From: CAWARU01 sp963805795
Lineage (GTDB): Bacteria > Pseudomonadota > Gammaproteobacteria > UBA6186 > Azoamicaceae
Direction of reading: 5' to 3'
NCBI GenBank assembly: GCA_963805795.1
Contig: CAWDVG010000001.1
Coordinates: 992,001-1,056,000 of the forward strand
Length of the DNA stretch: 64,000 nt
The notes under the pieces are model-generated. The model was not told the DNA's origin. It was given only the letters and a program-made list of their open reading frames with translations, and did no database searches. Numbering within the stretch: position 1 is the first letter of the stretch; every line of letters starts with the position of its first letter. This document shows positions 18,940-27,801 of this stretch, piece by piece. A program made the position numbers and the translations under genes.

Positions 18940-19737
18940 ATGAAGAAAATTATTTGCACAACCCTTATAGCATTTTCCACTTTCAGTTCCACCATGATAT
19001 CTGCGAGACCCAGCATTGCAAATCCAGGTTGGTTTGGTGATATTGGTTTTGAAGGACTTTATTATCATTATCGAGAAGATTTTAATAATAATTTTATTAT
19101 GAGCGATAGTGGCCCTATGTTAGGACTTTATTTTGCTTTAGGATATCAACCTGAATGCACAGCGTTTAGACTGCATGTAGATGGGCATATTGATGCGAGT
19201 AAGAGTATCCATTATGAATCAAATGCAACGGGTAGTATGGACAATGAGAGCTATGTGATTGCTGAGCTTCGTTTACTCGGGACCTATTCTTGGGATTTAC
19301 AAAATCAAATGAAAATAGAAGGCTATACGGGTTTAGCAGGACGTTCATTAATTAATGATGATTATGGAAGAACTACAACTACCGGGGCTACAGGTTGGTT
19401 AAGAACTTCGCGCTATTCCTATATCCCCATTGGTTTAAGACTGGTGAATGATTTTGAAGATATGCAATTGATTTCACATCTAGAATATGACTGGTTTATT
19501 CGGGGTAGGCAAACGAGTTATAATTCCGGCGCTTTTATTCCTAATTATCAACATCAAGGTTATGGGGCTCGTATGGGTGTCGATTTATTAATTCCTTCGA
19601 GCTATGGCTGTTTTGATTATAATGTTGGAGCTTTTCTAAGATACTGGAATATTGATGATTCTACCTATTTTTATAATTCGCATGAACCCCCTAATAGAAC
19701 TTATGAAATTGGTTTAAAATTGGGTCTGTCATTCTGA
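18940..19737 (+). CDS. Outer-membrane beta-barrel protein, Legionella-type
   Basis: 265 residues. A cleavable signal peptide is evident (MKKIICTTLIAFSTF... with likely cleavage near residue 22-28). The mature part alternates hydrophobic and polar residues, is rich in Tyr/Gly/Asn, has few Cys and ends in a C-terminal Phe (EIGLKLGLSF), the Bam recognition pattern of beta-barrel proteins. It has a strong promoter and AAGGA ribosome site, suggesting abundant expression. I do not recognise a specific named porin. The next gene, rmuC, follows closely. Confidence 0.7.
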   Translation: MKKIICTTLIAFSTFSSTMISARPSIANPGWFGDIGFEGLYYHYREDFNNNFIMSDSGPMLGLYFALGYQPECTAFRLHVDGHIDASKSIHYESNATGSMDNESYVIAELRLLGTYSWDLQNQMKIEGYTGLAGRSLINDDYGRTTTTGATGWLRTSRYSYIPIGLRLVNDFEDMQLISHLEYDWFIRGRQTSYNSGAFIPNYQHQGYGARMGVDLLIPSSYGCFDYNVGAFLRYWNIDDSTYFYNSHEPPNRTYEIGLKLGLSF

Positions 19738-19834
19738 TGTATCCTTTAGATCCTTGTATCATACTACATTTATATTCAACCTCAACCTGCTCAAAGACCG
19801 ATCGTCCCCTGATCCAACATTGGGTTATCGGAGC

Positions 19835-21139
19835 ATGATTGGTCTTGGCGGGGAGTCTGAAGTAATATTATGGATTTTAGGATTGAGTTCCTTTCTTATT
19901 TTTATCACAGTAATCTTTGTCATTCTGAATTATTTTAGTCAAAATCGCAGGCAGCAATTTCAATTATTTCAGCTGCAAAACTTGGAAATAAAATTGCAAG
20001 AACAATTACACAATCAATTACAAAATCACTTTCAGAATCAGTTTCAAAATCAAATTTTACCTCAATTGCAATCTCTAAAAGAAGATAACATAGAACGCTT
20101 TGGGATATTTAGCCAAAATTTAGAACGTCGTTTAGGCGAAAATAATGTACAACAAACCCAAACCAGCACAGATATGCTACGTCTTGTAAGCGAAAATCTA
20201 TCTCGAAATCATCTTGAAATCAGCTCTCGCTTTAAAGATCTCAGCATTCAATTAGATCAACGTTTAAATGAAGGCTTTGAAAAAACCACCGCAACTTTTA
20301 GTGATATTGTAAAACGTTTAGCTTTAATCGATGATGCACAAAAAAAATTAACCGAGCTTTCTACTAATGTGGTCAGCCTGCAAGAAATTTTGGTGGATAA
20401 ACGTTCCCGCGGTGCTTTTGGTGAAGTACAATTGAAAAATTTGGTACAAAACATGCTCCCGCCTGACCATTTTGATTTTCAGTATACTTTATCTAACGGT
20501 AATCGAGCCGATTGTATTTTATTTTTACCAGAACCCAGCGGAAATGTTGTTATTGATTCTAAATTCCCTTTAGAAAATTTTCAGATCATGACGGATTTTG
20601 CTAATGGCGATGCCGATCGGAAAAAGGCATCACAATCTTTTAAACAAGATATCAAGAAACATATTTCCGATATTGCCAGCAAATATATTATCTCTGGAGA
20701 AACCAGCGAAGGCGCTATCATGTTTATTCCAGCCGAAGCAGTTTTTGCTGAGATCCATGCGCATTTTCCTGATTTAGTCGAAATAGCTCATCGATCCAGC
20801 GTTTGGCTCGCCTCCCCCACCACCTTAATGGCTATTTTAACAACTGCCAGAGCCGTCTTAAAAGATTCGGCAACCCGCAAACATATTCATGTTATCCAAG
20901 AACATCTGCGAGCCCTTGCAACAGATTTCAATCGTTTTGAAACACGCATGCAGCATTTAGCCAAACATATCGAAAAAGCCAACAAAGATGTTCAACAAGT
21001 GCAAACTTCCGCTAAAAAAATCACCCGACGTTTTGGGCAAATTGAACAATGCGATATTGAGCAAGGATTAGACAAGTTAGAACTGGATATTGATTTAGAA
21101 TCAGCAGAAATGGAAACAGAAAGCAGCGGCAGTGTATAA
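19835..21139 (+). CDS. rmuC: RmuC family DNA recombination protein
   Basis: About 434 residues from ATG 19835; an upstream TTG at 19754 has no ribosome site and would add a tail before the membrane anchor. One N-terminal membrane helix (ILWILGLSSFLIFITVIFVIL) is followed by a glutamine-rich coiled coil. The RmuC nuclease-like core comes next: RGAFGEVQLKNLVQNMLP, ADCILFLPEPSGNVVIDSKFPLE and GAIMFIPAEAVFAEIHAHFP, then SPTTLMAILTTARAV. RmuC limits inversions at short inverted repeats in E. coli; its core resembles PD-(D/E)xK nucleases. Start choice is uncertain because GGAG is only 1 nt from the ATG. Confidence 0.88.
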   Translation: MIGLGGESEVILWILGLSSFLIFITVIFVILNYFSQNRRQQFQLFQLQNLEIKLQEQLHNQLQNHFQNQFQNQILPQLQSLKEDNIERFGIFSQNLERRLGENNVQQTQTSTDMLRLVSENLSRNHLEISSRFKDLSIQLDQRLNEGFEKTTATFSDIVKRLALIDDAQKKLTELSTNVVSLQEILVDKRSRGAFGEVQLKNLVQNMLPPDHFDFQYTLSNGNRADCILFLPEPSGNVVIDSKFPLENFQIMTDFANGDADRKKASQSFKQDIKKHISDIASKYIISGETSEGAIMFIPAEAVFAEIHAHFPDLVEIAHRSSVWLASPTTLMAILTTARAVLKDSATRKHIHVIQEHLRALATDFNRFETRMQHLAKHIEKANKDVQQVQTSAKKITRRFGQIEQCDIEQGLDKLELDIDLESAEMETESSGSV

Positions 21140-21238
21140 GCAGTAAGGCATAAGGGCGGCTGGATCCAGGTCACTCATCCATATCTATAAGCTGCCGATA
21201 TATATAAAGCAACATTTCAAAAGCAGGCCACTAAAACA

Positions 21239-22369
21239 ATGTTAGGCACACTGACCAAATGGATTTCTGATTCCTTTACAAATTGGCTTACCTTTGATCA
21301 TCCCTATGAAGGTATTCCACTTTGCGATTTCGAGCGCATTCGATATGAATTACGTCCTTGCGACGTCTTACTCATTGAAGGAAGAAGTCGAGTCAGTGAA
21401 ATAATACGAACCATCACCCAAAGTTCTTGGTCGCATGCTGCACTTTATATTGGACGACTGCATGATATTCAAGATCCAAAAGTCCGCAATTTAGTTTCTG
21501 CACATTTTAAAGGTCCGCCCGATACCCAATTATTGGTTGAAGGGATTATGGGTAAAGGTGGACTTGTTTCTGATATCATGTCCTATCAAAAAGACCATAT
21601 TCGACTTTGCAGACCCAGAGGTTTATCTAGGCAAGATGCGCAGCAGGTCATTTCCTATGCCATACGAAAATTAGGTCACGATTATGATGTTCGCCATGTC
21701 TTAGATCTAGCCCGTTTTTTATTGCCTTGGACATTATTTCCAAGACGTTTTCGTTCTAAATTATTTGAATATTATCCTGGAGACAGTACAAAGACAGTGT
21801 GCTCTACTTTAATTGCAGAGGCTTTTAATCATGTCGAGTTTCCTATCCTCCCGCTTGTAAAGCAACATGAAACTAAGGGCATAGAACTCATAACCCGCAA
21901 CCCAAAACTTTATACGCCGCGGGATTTTGATTATTCACCCTATTTTGAAATCATTAAATATCCTTTTGTTGAATTCGCAGACTACGCGATGTATCGTCAA
22001 TTACCTTGGAATCGCGAAGGCTTAATAAGCCATGACCGAGTCGGTATTCGAGACAGTATAAAAACGTCGCTAAAAACTCAAAAAATACAGCCTAAAGATA
22101 ATGCTCTGGATATTCAAGAAGAAGAAATAGAATTAGAGCTAAAAAAGAAGAAATCAAAACTTGTTTCTAAAATAAAGGAAACATTAGAGGTTATCAAGAC
22201 AAATGCAAGCACTACAAACAATGTTGGTCTTGAACAGAAAGATTTAAACGATGAAATATCAAAAATAAGTATAGAAGAAAATGGACAACAAAAATTAATA
22301 GAAGCCTGCGATATTAAAACTGAGGTGCTGCCAAAGATTCCAACCACTCCATCAACGCCTCAATCCTAG
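21239..22369 (+). CDS. YiiX/YebB-like permuted NlpC/P60 (LRAT-like) cysteine hydrolase
   Basis: 376 residues. Residues 36-200 show the permuted NlpC/P60 order: LRPCDVLLIEGRSRVSEII, then SSWSHAALYIG (His66), an acidic strand LLVEGIMG (Glu102) and finally KTVCSTLIAEAFN (Cys188). These are the expected His, acidic and Cys catalytic positions. There is no signal peptide, so it is cytosolic or exported by a special route. The C-terminal ~100 residues are Lys/Glu-rich, probably coiled coil. The last 56 nt overlap the 3' end of mfd on the other strand. Substrate unknown; relatives cleave or transfer amides or acyl groups. Confidence 0.7.
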   Translation: MLGTLTKWISDSFTNWLTFDHPYEGIPLCDFERIRYELRPCDVLLIEGRSRVSEIIRTITQSSWSHAALYIGRLHDIQDPKVRNLVSAHFKGPPDTQLLVEGIMGKGGLVSDIMSYQKDHIRLCRPRGLSRQDAQQVISYAIRKLGHDYDVRHVLDLARFLLPWTLFPRRFRSKLFEYYPGDSTKTVCSTLIAEAFNHVEFPILPLVKQHETKGIELITRNPKLYTPRDFDYSPYFEIIKYPFVEFADYAMYRQLPWNREGLISHDRVGIRDSIKTSLKTQKIQPKDNALDIQEEEIELELKKKKSKLVSKIKETLEVIKTNASTTNNVGLEQKDLNDEISKISIEENGQQKLIEACDIKTEVLPKIPTTPSTPQS

Positions 22370-25300
22370 CAGCCCGGAGTTTACTAACGGAGACGGCAGT
22401 ATCAGACCCGGGTTCCATCTTTACTGGGGATAAGGGTTCAGGTTCTTTAAATTTAAGTTTTTGCGGCCCTTCAAGCGAGAATTGTTTTGGCTTTTCCTGA
22501 ATGAGTTGAATAATTTTTGCGGGATCTACCTTTGGATTAGGCCCGAATTCTATCCGCCCACCCGTTGACCCTGCATCAATTTTTTGAATGCCTAATTTTT
22601 CTGCAAGCAAACGCAACTCTGTCATTTTAAATAAATATTGGGTTTGCTCTGGAAATTTTCCAAATCTATCGATCATTTCTACAGCGATATCCTCCAATGC
22701 ATTTTTGTTTCTTGCACTGGCAATTCGCTTATATAAAACCAAGCGAGAATGCACATCGCCTAAATAACTTTCTGGAATAAAAGCAGGGACATGTAAATCA
22801 ATTTCCACATTTTTCTTTAAGGGTAGCTCTTTACCCGGATCTTTTCCCTCTCTTAGTAACTTTGTCGCATGATCTAATAATTCCATAAACAAAGGGAAAC
22901 CAACAGATTGAATATTACCGCTTTGCTCTTCACCAAGGAGCTCTCCTGCTCCACGAATTTCCAAATCATGTGTGGCTAAGGTAAAACCCACGCCCAGCTC
23001 ATCCAGCGATTCTATGGCTTCTAAACGTTTTTTGGCATCCGAACTTATTTTAGTATGGGATGGAATTAAACAAAAAGCATAAGCTTGATGATGAGAACGA
23101 CCCACTCGCCCCCGTAATTGATGCAATTGTGCTAAACCAAATTTATCGGCTCGTTCAATAATAATGGTATTGGCAGTTGGAATATCAATTCCGGTTTCAA
23201 TGATAGTGGTACAGACTAAGACATTATAACGACGATGATAAAACTCCGACATAATATGTTCAAGCTCCCGTTCGCGCATTTGACCATGGGCAATGGCAAT
23301 TCTGGCTGTTGGGATGAGTTTTTCGAGATCTTCTTTGGTTTTATCAATGGTTTCAACAAAATTGTGTAAAAAATAAACCTGGCCCCCACGATGGAGCTCT
23401 CGTAGGATAGCCTCTTGGATTAGGGCAGAATTTTTTTCCCTAACAAAAGTTTTAACAGATAGGCGTTTGGCAGGCGGTGTGGCAATAATAGAAAGGTCTC
23501 GAATGCCAGACATCGCCATATTTAAAGTTCTGGGAATAGGGGTTGCAGTTAGGGTTAATATGTCTACTTCAGCGCGCAGTGCCTTAAATGCTTCTTTTTG
23601 TCGCACCCCAAATCGATGCTCTTCATCAATAATCAATAAACCCAATGCTTTAAATTGAATAGAACTTTGCAAAATTTTATGGGTGCCAATAATAATATCA
23701 ATGTTTCCTGTTTGCAAATCTTCAATAATTTTCTCTTGTTCTTTAAGACTTTTAAAGCGGGACAAAACATCCACTCTTACAGGAAATCCTGCAAAACGAT
23801 CCTTAAAGGTTTGATAATGTTGTTGTGCCAATAAGGTTGTGGGTACCAATACAGCAACCTGCCTTCCATCTTCCACCGCTAAAAAAGCCGCTCTTAAGGC
23901 AACTTCTGTCTTTCCAAAACCAACATCTCCACAAACCACGCGATCCATGGGCTTAGCTTGTGTTAAATCTCGTATGACTTGCTCTATGGCCTGTAATTGA
24001 TCAGTGGTCTCTTCAAAAGGGAAGACTGCGGAAAAATGTTGATATTGTTCGTCTGGGGCTTTAAAGGCATATCCTGATTTAGCTTCTCTTTTTGCATATA
24101 TTTCTAATAATTCTGCTGCGACATCGCGGGTTTGTTCCAATACTTTCTGCTTAACTTTTTGCCATTCAGGGGTTCCTAAGCGATGCAAAGGTGCATGCTC
24201 TAAGTCTACCCCACTATAGCGGCTTAATAGATGCAAGCTAGAGACAGGTACATATAATTTATCCCCGCCTGCATATTCCAAACAAACAAATTCCCCTTCT
24301 TGATCCGTCAGTTTAAGTTGCTGCAAGCCTAAAAAACGGCCAATGCCATAATCAATATGAACAACCGCTGCACCTGGTCCTATTTCCGCTAAACTTCGTA
24401 CTTCAAGATCTAATTCCACCAAGGGACGTTGTTTCCCACGGCGCCTTGGCTGCGGTACGCGTTTCCCTAGAAGAACAGCCTCAGGAATAATGGCAATGGA
24501 TTTTTCTGACAATATCATCCCTTCTTCTAAAACGGCTATGGCAAGACTATAAGTATTATTATTCTTCAAAGATTCAGTCCAACTTTCAACTTCAACCGGT
24601 TCTTGATGAATTTTTTTCAAGAGATCTTTCAAAATTTCGCGCCGCCCTGCAGATTCTGCGGTAAATAATACCCGTCCTTTAAACTCAGATAAAAATGTCT
24701 CGAGACGAAATAGGGGCCGCTCGTGCCTAGCCTCAAGATTTAAATCGGGAAGTTTTAAAATGCTATCCAAATTCTTAGAAGGTGAACTGCTTTCTGTTTT
24801 TAAGTTTTGTAGTAAACGAACCGTAGGAAAATGTTTAAATTCAGCAAACAATTCATTAACAGCCAAAAATAAAGTTTTAGGATCTAAAATGGGTCTTTGC
24901 CTATCATGCCGATATTGTTCATATCGATCTTTAACATATTGAATAAATTCCTCCGCAGAAGTTTCTAAATTATCCACTAATGCCAGCATCATCCCTTTAG
25001 GTAGATAATCAAAAAGCGTGGCAGTTTTATCAAAAAATAAAGGCAAATAATATTCTAAACCCGGAGATGCATGCCCTTCTGTCACATCTAAATAGATAGA
25101 CGCATTATTGGGTGCCCCTTCAAATTGTTCTCGCCAATGCGTTCTAAATGCAGTAATCCCTTTCTCGTCCAGAGGAAATTCCCGAGCAGGTAGCAAACGT
25201 ATTTTTTCTATTTTCTCTTCTGAGCGTTGAGTTTCAACATCAAAAGTTCGAATACTATCAATTTCATTATCGAATAAATCGATGCGAAAGGGAGTTCTGC

Positions 25301-25817
25301 TACCCATGGGGTATAAATCTAAAATGGAACCTCTCACCGCAAACTCCCCATGTTCAAGAACCTGAGAAGTACAACGATAACCGGATTGCTGTAATTGATG
25401 CCGGGTTTTGTCTAAATCTAATTTGTCGCCCTTTGCTATCATAAGCGTATTTTGCATTATAAATTCTTTAGGACAAATTCTATGCAGTAAGGTTTGCACA
25501 GGAACAATCAATACACCTCGGCTTAATTGAGGTAAATGATACAAAGCCCTTAAGCGTTCAGAGATAATATCTTGATGGGGGGAAAAGCTGTCGTAAGGCA
25601 AAGTTTCCCAATCTGGAAAGCTATATATGGGAAAGGGTTCTTCGCTCGAATTTTTCAAAAAGAATTCTAATGCCTTTTCTAATCGGGAAGCCGCTAAAGA
25701 ATCTGGGACAATAGCCAAAATCCCTGCATGAAGCTCATCTGCATATTCTTTCGCCAGATTGGCTAGGGTAAAAGCAATACCTGAACTTGTAAGGCTTTCT
25801 ATAGTTTTGTTTAACAT
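22314..25817 (-). CDS. mfd: Transcription-repair coupling factor Mfd
   Basis: 1167 residues from ATG 25817. Mfd removes stalled RNA polymerase at lesions and recruits UvrA. It has the UvrB-homology module (about 1-340), the RNA-polymerase-interacting CarD-like domain (PGAAVVHIDYGIGRFLGL) and the helicase motor: GDVGFGKTEVALRAAF (motif I), IIDEEHRFGVRQKE (motif II) and LTATPIPRTLNMA (motif III). The RecG-like TRG motif and the C-terminal TRCF domain (DLHVPAFIPESYLGD) follow. Length is normal (E. coli 1148). A TTG 18 nt earlier is a less likely start. The 3' end overlaps the YiiX-like gene. Confidence 0.95.
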   Translation of the reverse strand: MLNKTIESLTSSGIAFTLANLAKEYADELHAGILAIVPDSLAASRLEKALEFFLKNSSEEPFPIYSFPDWETLPYDSFSPHQDIISERLRALYHLPQLSRGVLIVPVQTLLHRICPKEFIMQNTLMIAKGDKLDLDKTRHQLQQSGYRCTSQVLEHGEFAVRGSILDLYPMGSRTPFRIDLFDNEIDSIRTFDVETQRSEEKIEKIRLLPAREFPLDEKGITAFRTHWREQFEGAPNNASIYLDVTEGHASPGLEYYLPLFFDKTATLFDYLPKGMMLALVDNLETSAEEFIQYVKDRYEQYRHDRQRPILDPKTLFLAVNELFAEFKHFPTVRLLQNLKTESSSPSKNLDSILKLPDLNLEARHERPLFRLETFLSEFKGRVLFTAESAGRREILKDLLKKIHQEPVEVESWTESLKNNNTYSLAIAVLEEGMILSEKSIAIIPEAVLLGKRVPQPRRRGKQRPLVELDLEVRSLAEIGPGAAVVHIDYGIGRFLGLQQLKLTDQEGEFVCLEYAGGDKLYVPVSSLHLLSRYSGVDLEHAPLHRLGTPEWQKVKQKVLEQTRDVAAELLEIYAKREAKSGYAFKAPDEQYQHFSAVFPFEETTDQLQAIEQVIRDLTQAKPMDRVVCGDVGFGKTEVALRAAFLAVEDGRQVAVLVPTTLLAQQHYQTFKDRFAGFPVRVDVLSRFKSLKEQEKIIEDLQTGNIDIIIGTHKILQSSIQFKALGLLIIDEEHRFGVRQKEAFKALRAEVDILTLTATPIPRTLNMAMSGIRDLSIIATPPAKRLSVKTFVREKNSALIQEAILRELHRGGQVYFLHNFVETIDKTKEDLEKLIPTARIAIAHGQMRERELEHIMSEFYHRRYNVLVCTTIIETGIDIPTANTIIIERADKFGLAQLHQLRGRVGRSHHQAYAFCLIPSHTKISSDAKKRLEAIESLDELGVGFTLATHDLEIRGAGELLGEEQSGNIQSVGFPLFMELLDHATKLLREGKDPGKELPLKKNVEIDLHVPAFIPESYLGDVHSRLVLYKRIASARNKNALEDIAVEMIDRFGKFPEQTQYLFKMTELRLLAEKLGIQKIDAGSTGGRIEFGPNPKVDPAKIIQLIQEKPKQFSLEGPQKLKFKEPEPLSPVKMEPGSDTAVSVSKLRAARIEALMEWLESLAAPQF

Positions 25818-26069
25818 AAAATAACATAAATCCAAACCTTATAAGGTGCCTGAACCGATGGAAGAAAGTCAACATACTACAATCAATAACGAATAATTCT
25901 ATATAAGCATGGTAAAAAAACCTCTGATTACATTGCCGCAGGTGGGAGCCTGGGTGGTCTATGTGAGCATGCGTTAATATCAGAACTCTTAATATCAGAA
26001 TCAGTTGACAGTTTAAATAATACCTTTTACCTTCTAATCTCTAATATCATCCAATAAATAGGAGGTTGT

Positions 26070-27320
26070 ATGGGTGTTCATTCTGGTGAAATGATCGATA
26101 TTACCGCAAAAAAAGTGTTGATATCTGGCATTCCTTTAATTGCTCCCGTCATTCGTTTTCTTGGCATTGAACTGACTTCGAAAAAACCCATTGAAACAGG
26201 CTTGGCAGCTTTTTTAAAATCGAAAGGACTTTATATTATACAACGTCCCAATGATGGTCTTGTTCATCTGACTGGTTTGGCCGAAATCACAAAAGATGAG
26301 ATAGACAAATTTCTTTCATTACAAAAAACTTCTGCTGATACAAAAACTTCTGCTGATACAAAAACTTCTGCTGATACAAAACAAATGAAAGATCAAACAG
26401 AAAAAACTGTCTCTCTTAAATTTAATTTAAAATTTGATAGAAAATTTAATGAACTAATTAAAAGAGCAAAGACCAAATCTCATAAAATGTATGTATTATC
26501 CAATCCTGATCTACAAGGCGGCGGTAAAGTAATAGGACCCAATCCTTCCCAAGTTGTTCATCGCGATGGTGATCAAGATTTTATTTTTCCTGACGTAAAT
26601 AAAAAAGATAAAAAAAGTATATTAGAAGTCAAAAATGCATTAGTGTCATCCGAAAAAGCAAATATTCAAACCAGTAAGCCTCCTCATATATTACAAGTTT
26701 TTGGAGAATGCCAACAATTTTTTGGAACTCATTTTCATGGTTTTCTTACTGAACTTTGGTCTCCCGGTTTTATTCAGCTTCATTCTAAAGAAGCAACCCA
26801 TATTAACAATGCCTTATTGCAAGCAAAAGGAAAAATTACAATTGCTTCAGAAACTGCCGTAATCCTTCAATTTGCTGACAACATACAAGCGTCATCGAAT
26901 CAAAGACCCCAAGCAGCCATTGAAGTTGATTGGATGAACTTAAGTGATAGCTCCGTATATCCTTTTGGTTTTACTAATACATTAGGGCCAATGCTTAATG
27001 CGGCAGAAGCTCTCGCAACAAAACGCCCCATTGTCTTTAATACTATCGCACAACCCAACTCTAGTGGCAGTGCCGCAACTCCTGCCGCCACTACCGCAGC
27101 AGCGCAGGGTTTAGTACCTAGGAATAGTGGCACAAATAATGGCGCAAATAGCGCAATTGAAAAAACAAAAAACGATACCCCCATTTTGGTGCAAGCTACA
27201 GCTGTCGCTGTTGCACATGCTGCTACCTCACCTACCCCAACGCCGACCATAATCTTTACTACACCTAATGGTAATGATTCTTGTACCACTAATGGTTCTT
27301 CTGCTGCTCTCCAATCGTGA
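26070..27320 (+). CDS. Hypothetical protein with KTSADT repeats (effector candidate)
   Basis: 416 residues, no family recognised. The N-terminal ~85 residues form a hydrophobic/helical region ending LAEITKDEIDKFLSL. They are followed by three exact KTSADT repeats (26325-26378), a central alpha/beta part (about 115-315; Gly/Asn/Phe-rich, e.g. VFGECQQFFGTHFHGFLTEL) and an Ala/Thr/Asn-rich low-complexity tail. A perfect AGGAGG ribosome site precedes the ATG, so expression is likely. No signal peptide. The last 32 nt overlap the YkuD gene on the other strand. Composition resembles the other effector candidates in this window. Confidence 0.55.
   Translation: MGVHSGEMIDITAKKVLISGIPLIAPVIRFLGIELTSKKPIETGLAAFLKSKGLYIIQRPNDGLVHLTGLAEITKDEIDKFLSLQKTSADTKTSADTKTSADTKQMKDQTEKTVSLKFNLKFDRKFNELIKRAKTKSHKMYVLSNPDLQGGGKVIGPNPSQVVHRDGDQDFIFPDVNKKDKKSILEVKNALVSSEKANIQTSKPPHILQVFGECQQFFGTHFHGFLTELWSPGFIQLHSKEATHINNALLQAKGKITIASETAVILQFADNIQASSNQRPQAAIEVDWMNLSDSSVYPFGFTNTLGPMLNAAEALATKRPIVFNTIAQPNSSGSAATPAATTAAAQGLVPRNSGTNNGANSAIEKTKNDTPILVQATAVAVAHAATSPTPTPTIIFTTPNGNDSCTTNGSSAALQS
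26325..26378 (+). repeat. 18-bp tandem repeat, three copies
   Basis: AAAACTTCTGCTGATACA occurs three times in a row at 26325, 26343 and 26361, encoding KTSADT x3 in frame. Copies are identical at the DNA level, pointing to recent slippage. Confidence 0.95.
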
Positions 27321-27801
27321 TGATTGTGCCCACAGCAACCCAATCAAATAATTCTATGAGATCTGAATTTCTCATCCGAATGCAACCATGTGACATCGGA
27401 ACTCCTATCGGGCTTTCATCGGGGCAACCATGAATATAAATATATCGTTGCATAGAATCGCAAGAACCTAAACGATTTTTTCCGATTTCTAAACCACTTA
27501 ACCAAAGAATTCGGGTTAGCATCCAATCGCGATCAGGAAATTGCTTCTTTAATTCCGGACTATAAATTTCTCCGGTCATTCTGCGCCCTACAAATACGGC
27601 ATTATAGGGGGCATCTTTACCTATTTTTGCGCGAATCATATGTAGGCCGCGCGGAGTTTTAAAGCTATTGCGTTCCTCACCTACCCCTAAAAATGCCGTG
27701 GAAACTGAATACTGCTTTAGTACATTATCATTTTCTCTTGCAGTCAATGTTTGCGAAGGTACATCGACCCATAAGTTTTGAATTAAACTTTTTTTATTCA
27801 C
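27289..27801 (-). CDS. L,D-transpeptidase YkuD-domain protein
   Basis: 170 residues. The YkuD catalytic motif is seen as YIHGCPDESPIGVPMSHGCI with His125 and nucleophile Cys140, followed by RMRNSDLIELFDWV. The family cross-links or anchors peptidoglycan stem peptides. There is no signal peptide or membrane segment, so either it is exported with help or it belongs to the small YkuD group without one. The start overlaps the end of recJ by 8 nt (translational coupling); the 3' end overlaps the unknown repeat protein gene by 32 nt. Confidence 0.85.
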   Translation of the reverse strand: MNKKSLIQNLWVDVPSQTLTARENDNVLKQYSVSTAFLGVGEERNSFKTPRGLHMIRAKIGKDAPYNAVFVGRRMTGEIYSPELKKQFPDRDWMLTRILWLSGLEIGKNRLGSCDSMQRYIYIHGCPDESPIGVPMSHGCIRMRNSDLIELFDWVAVGTIITIGEQQKNH

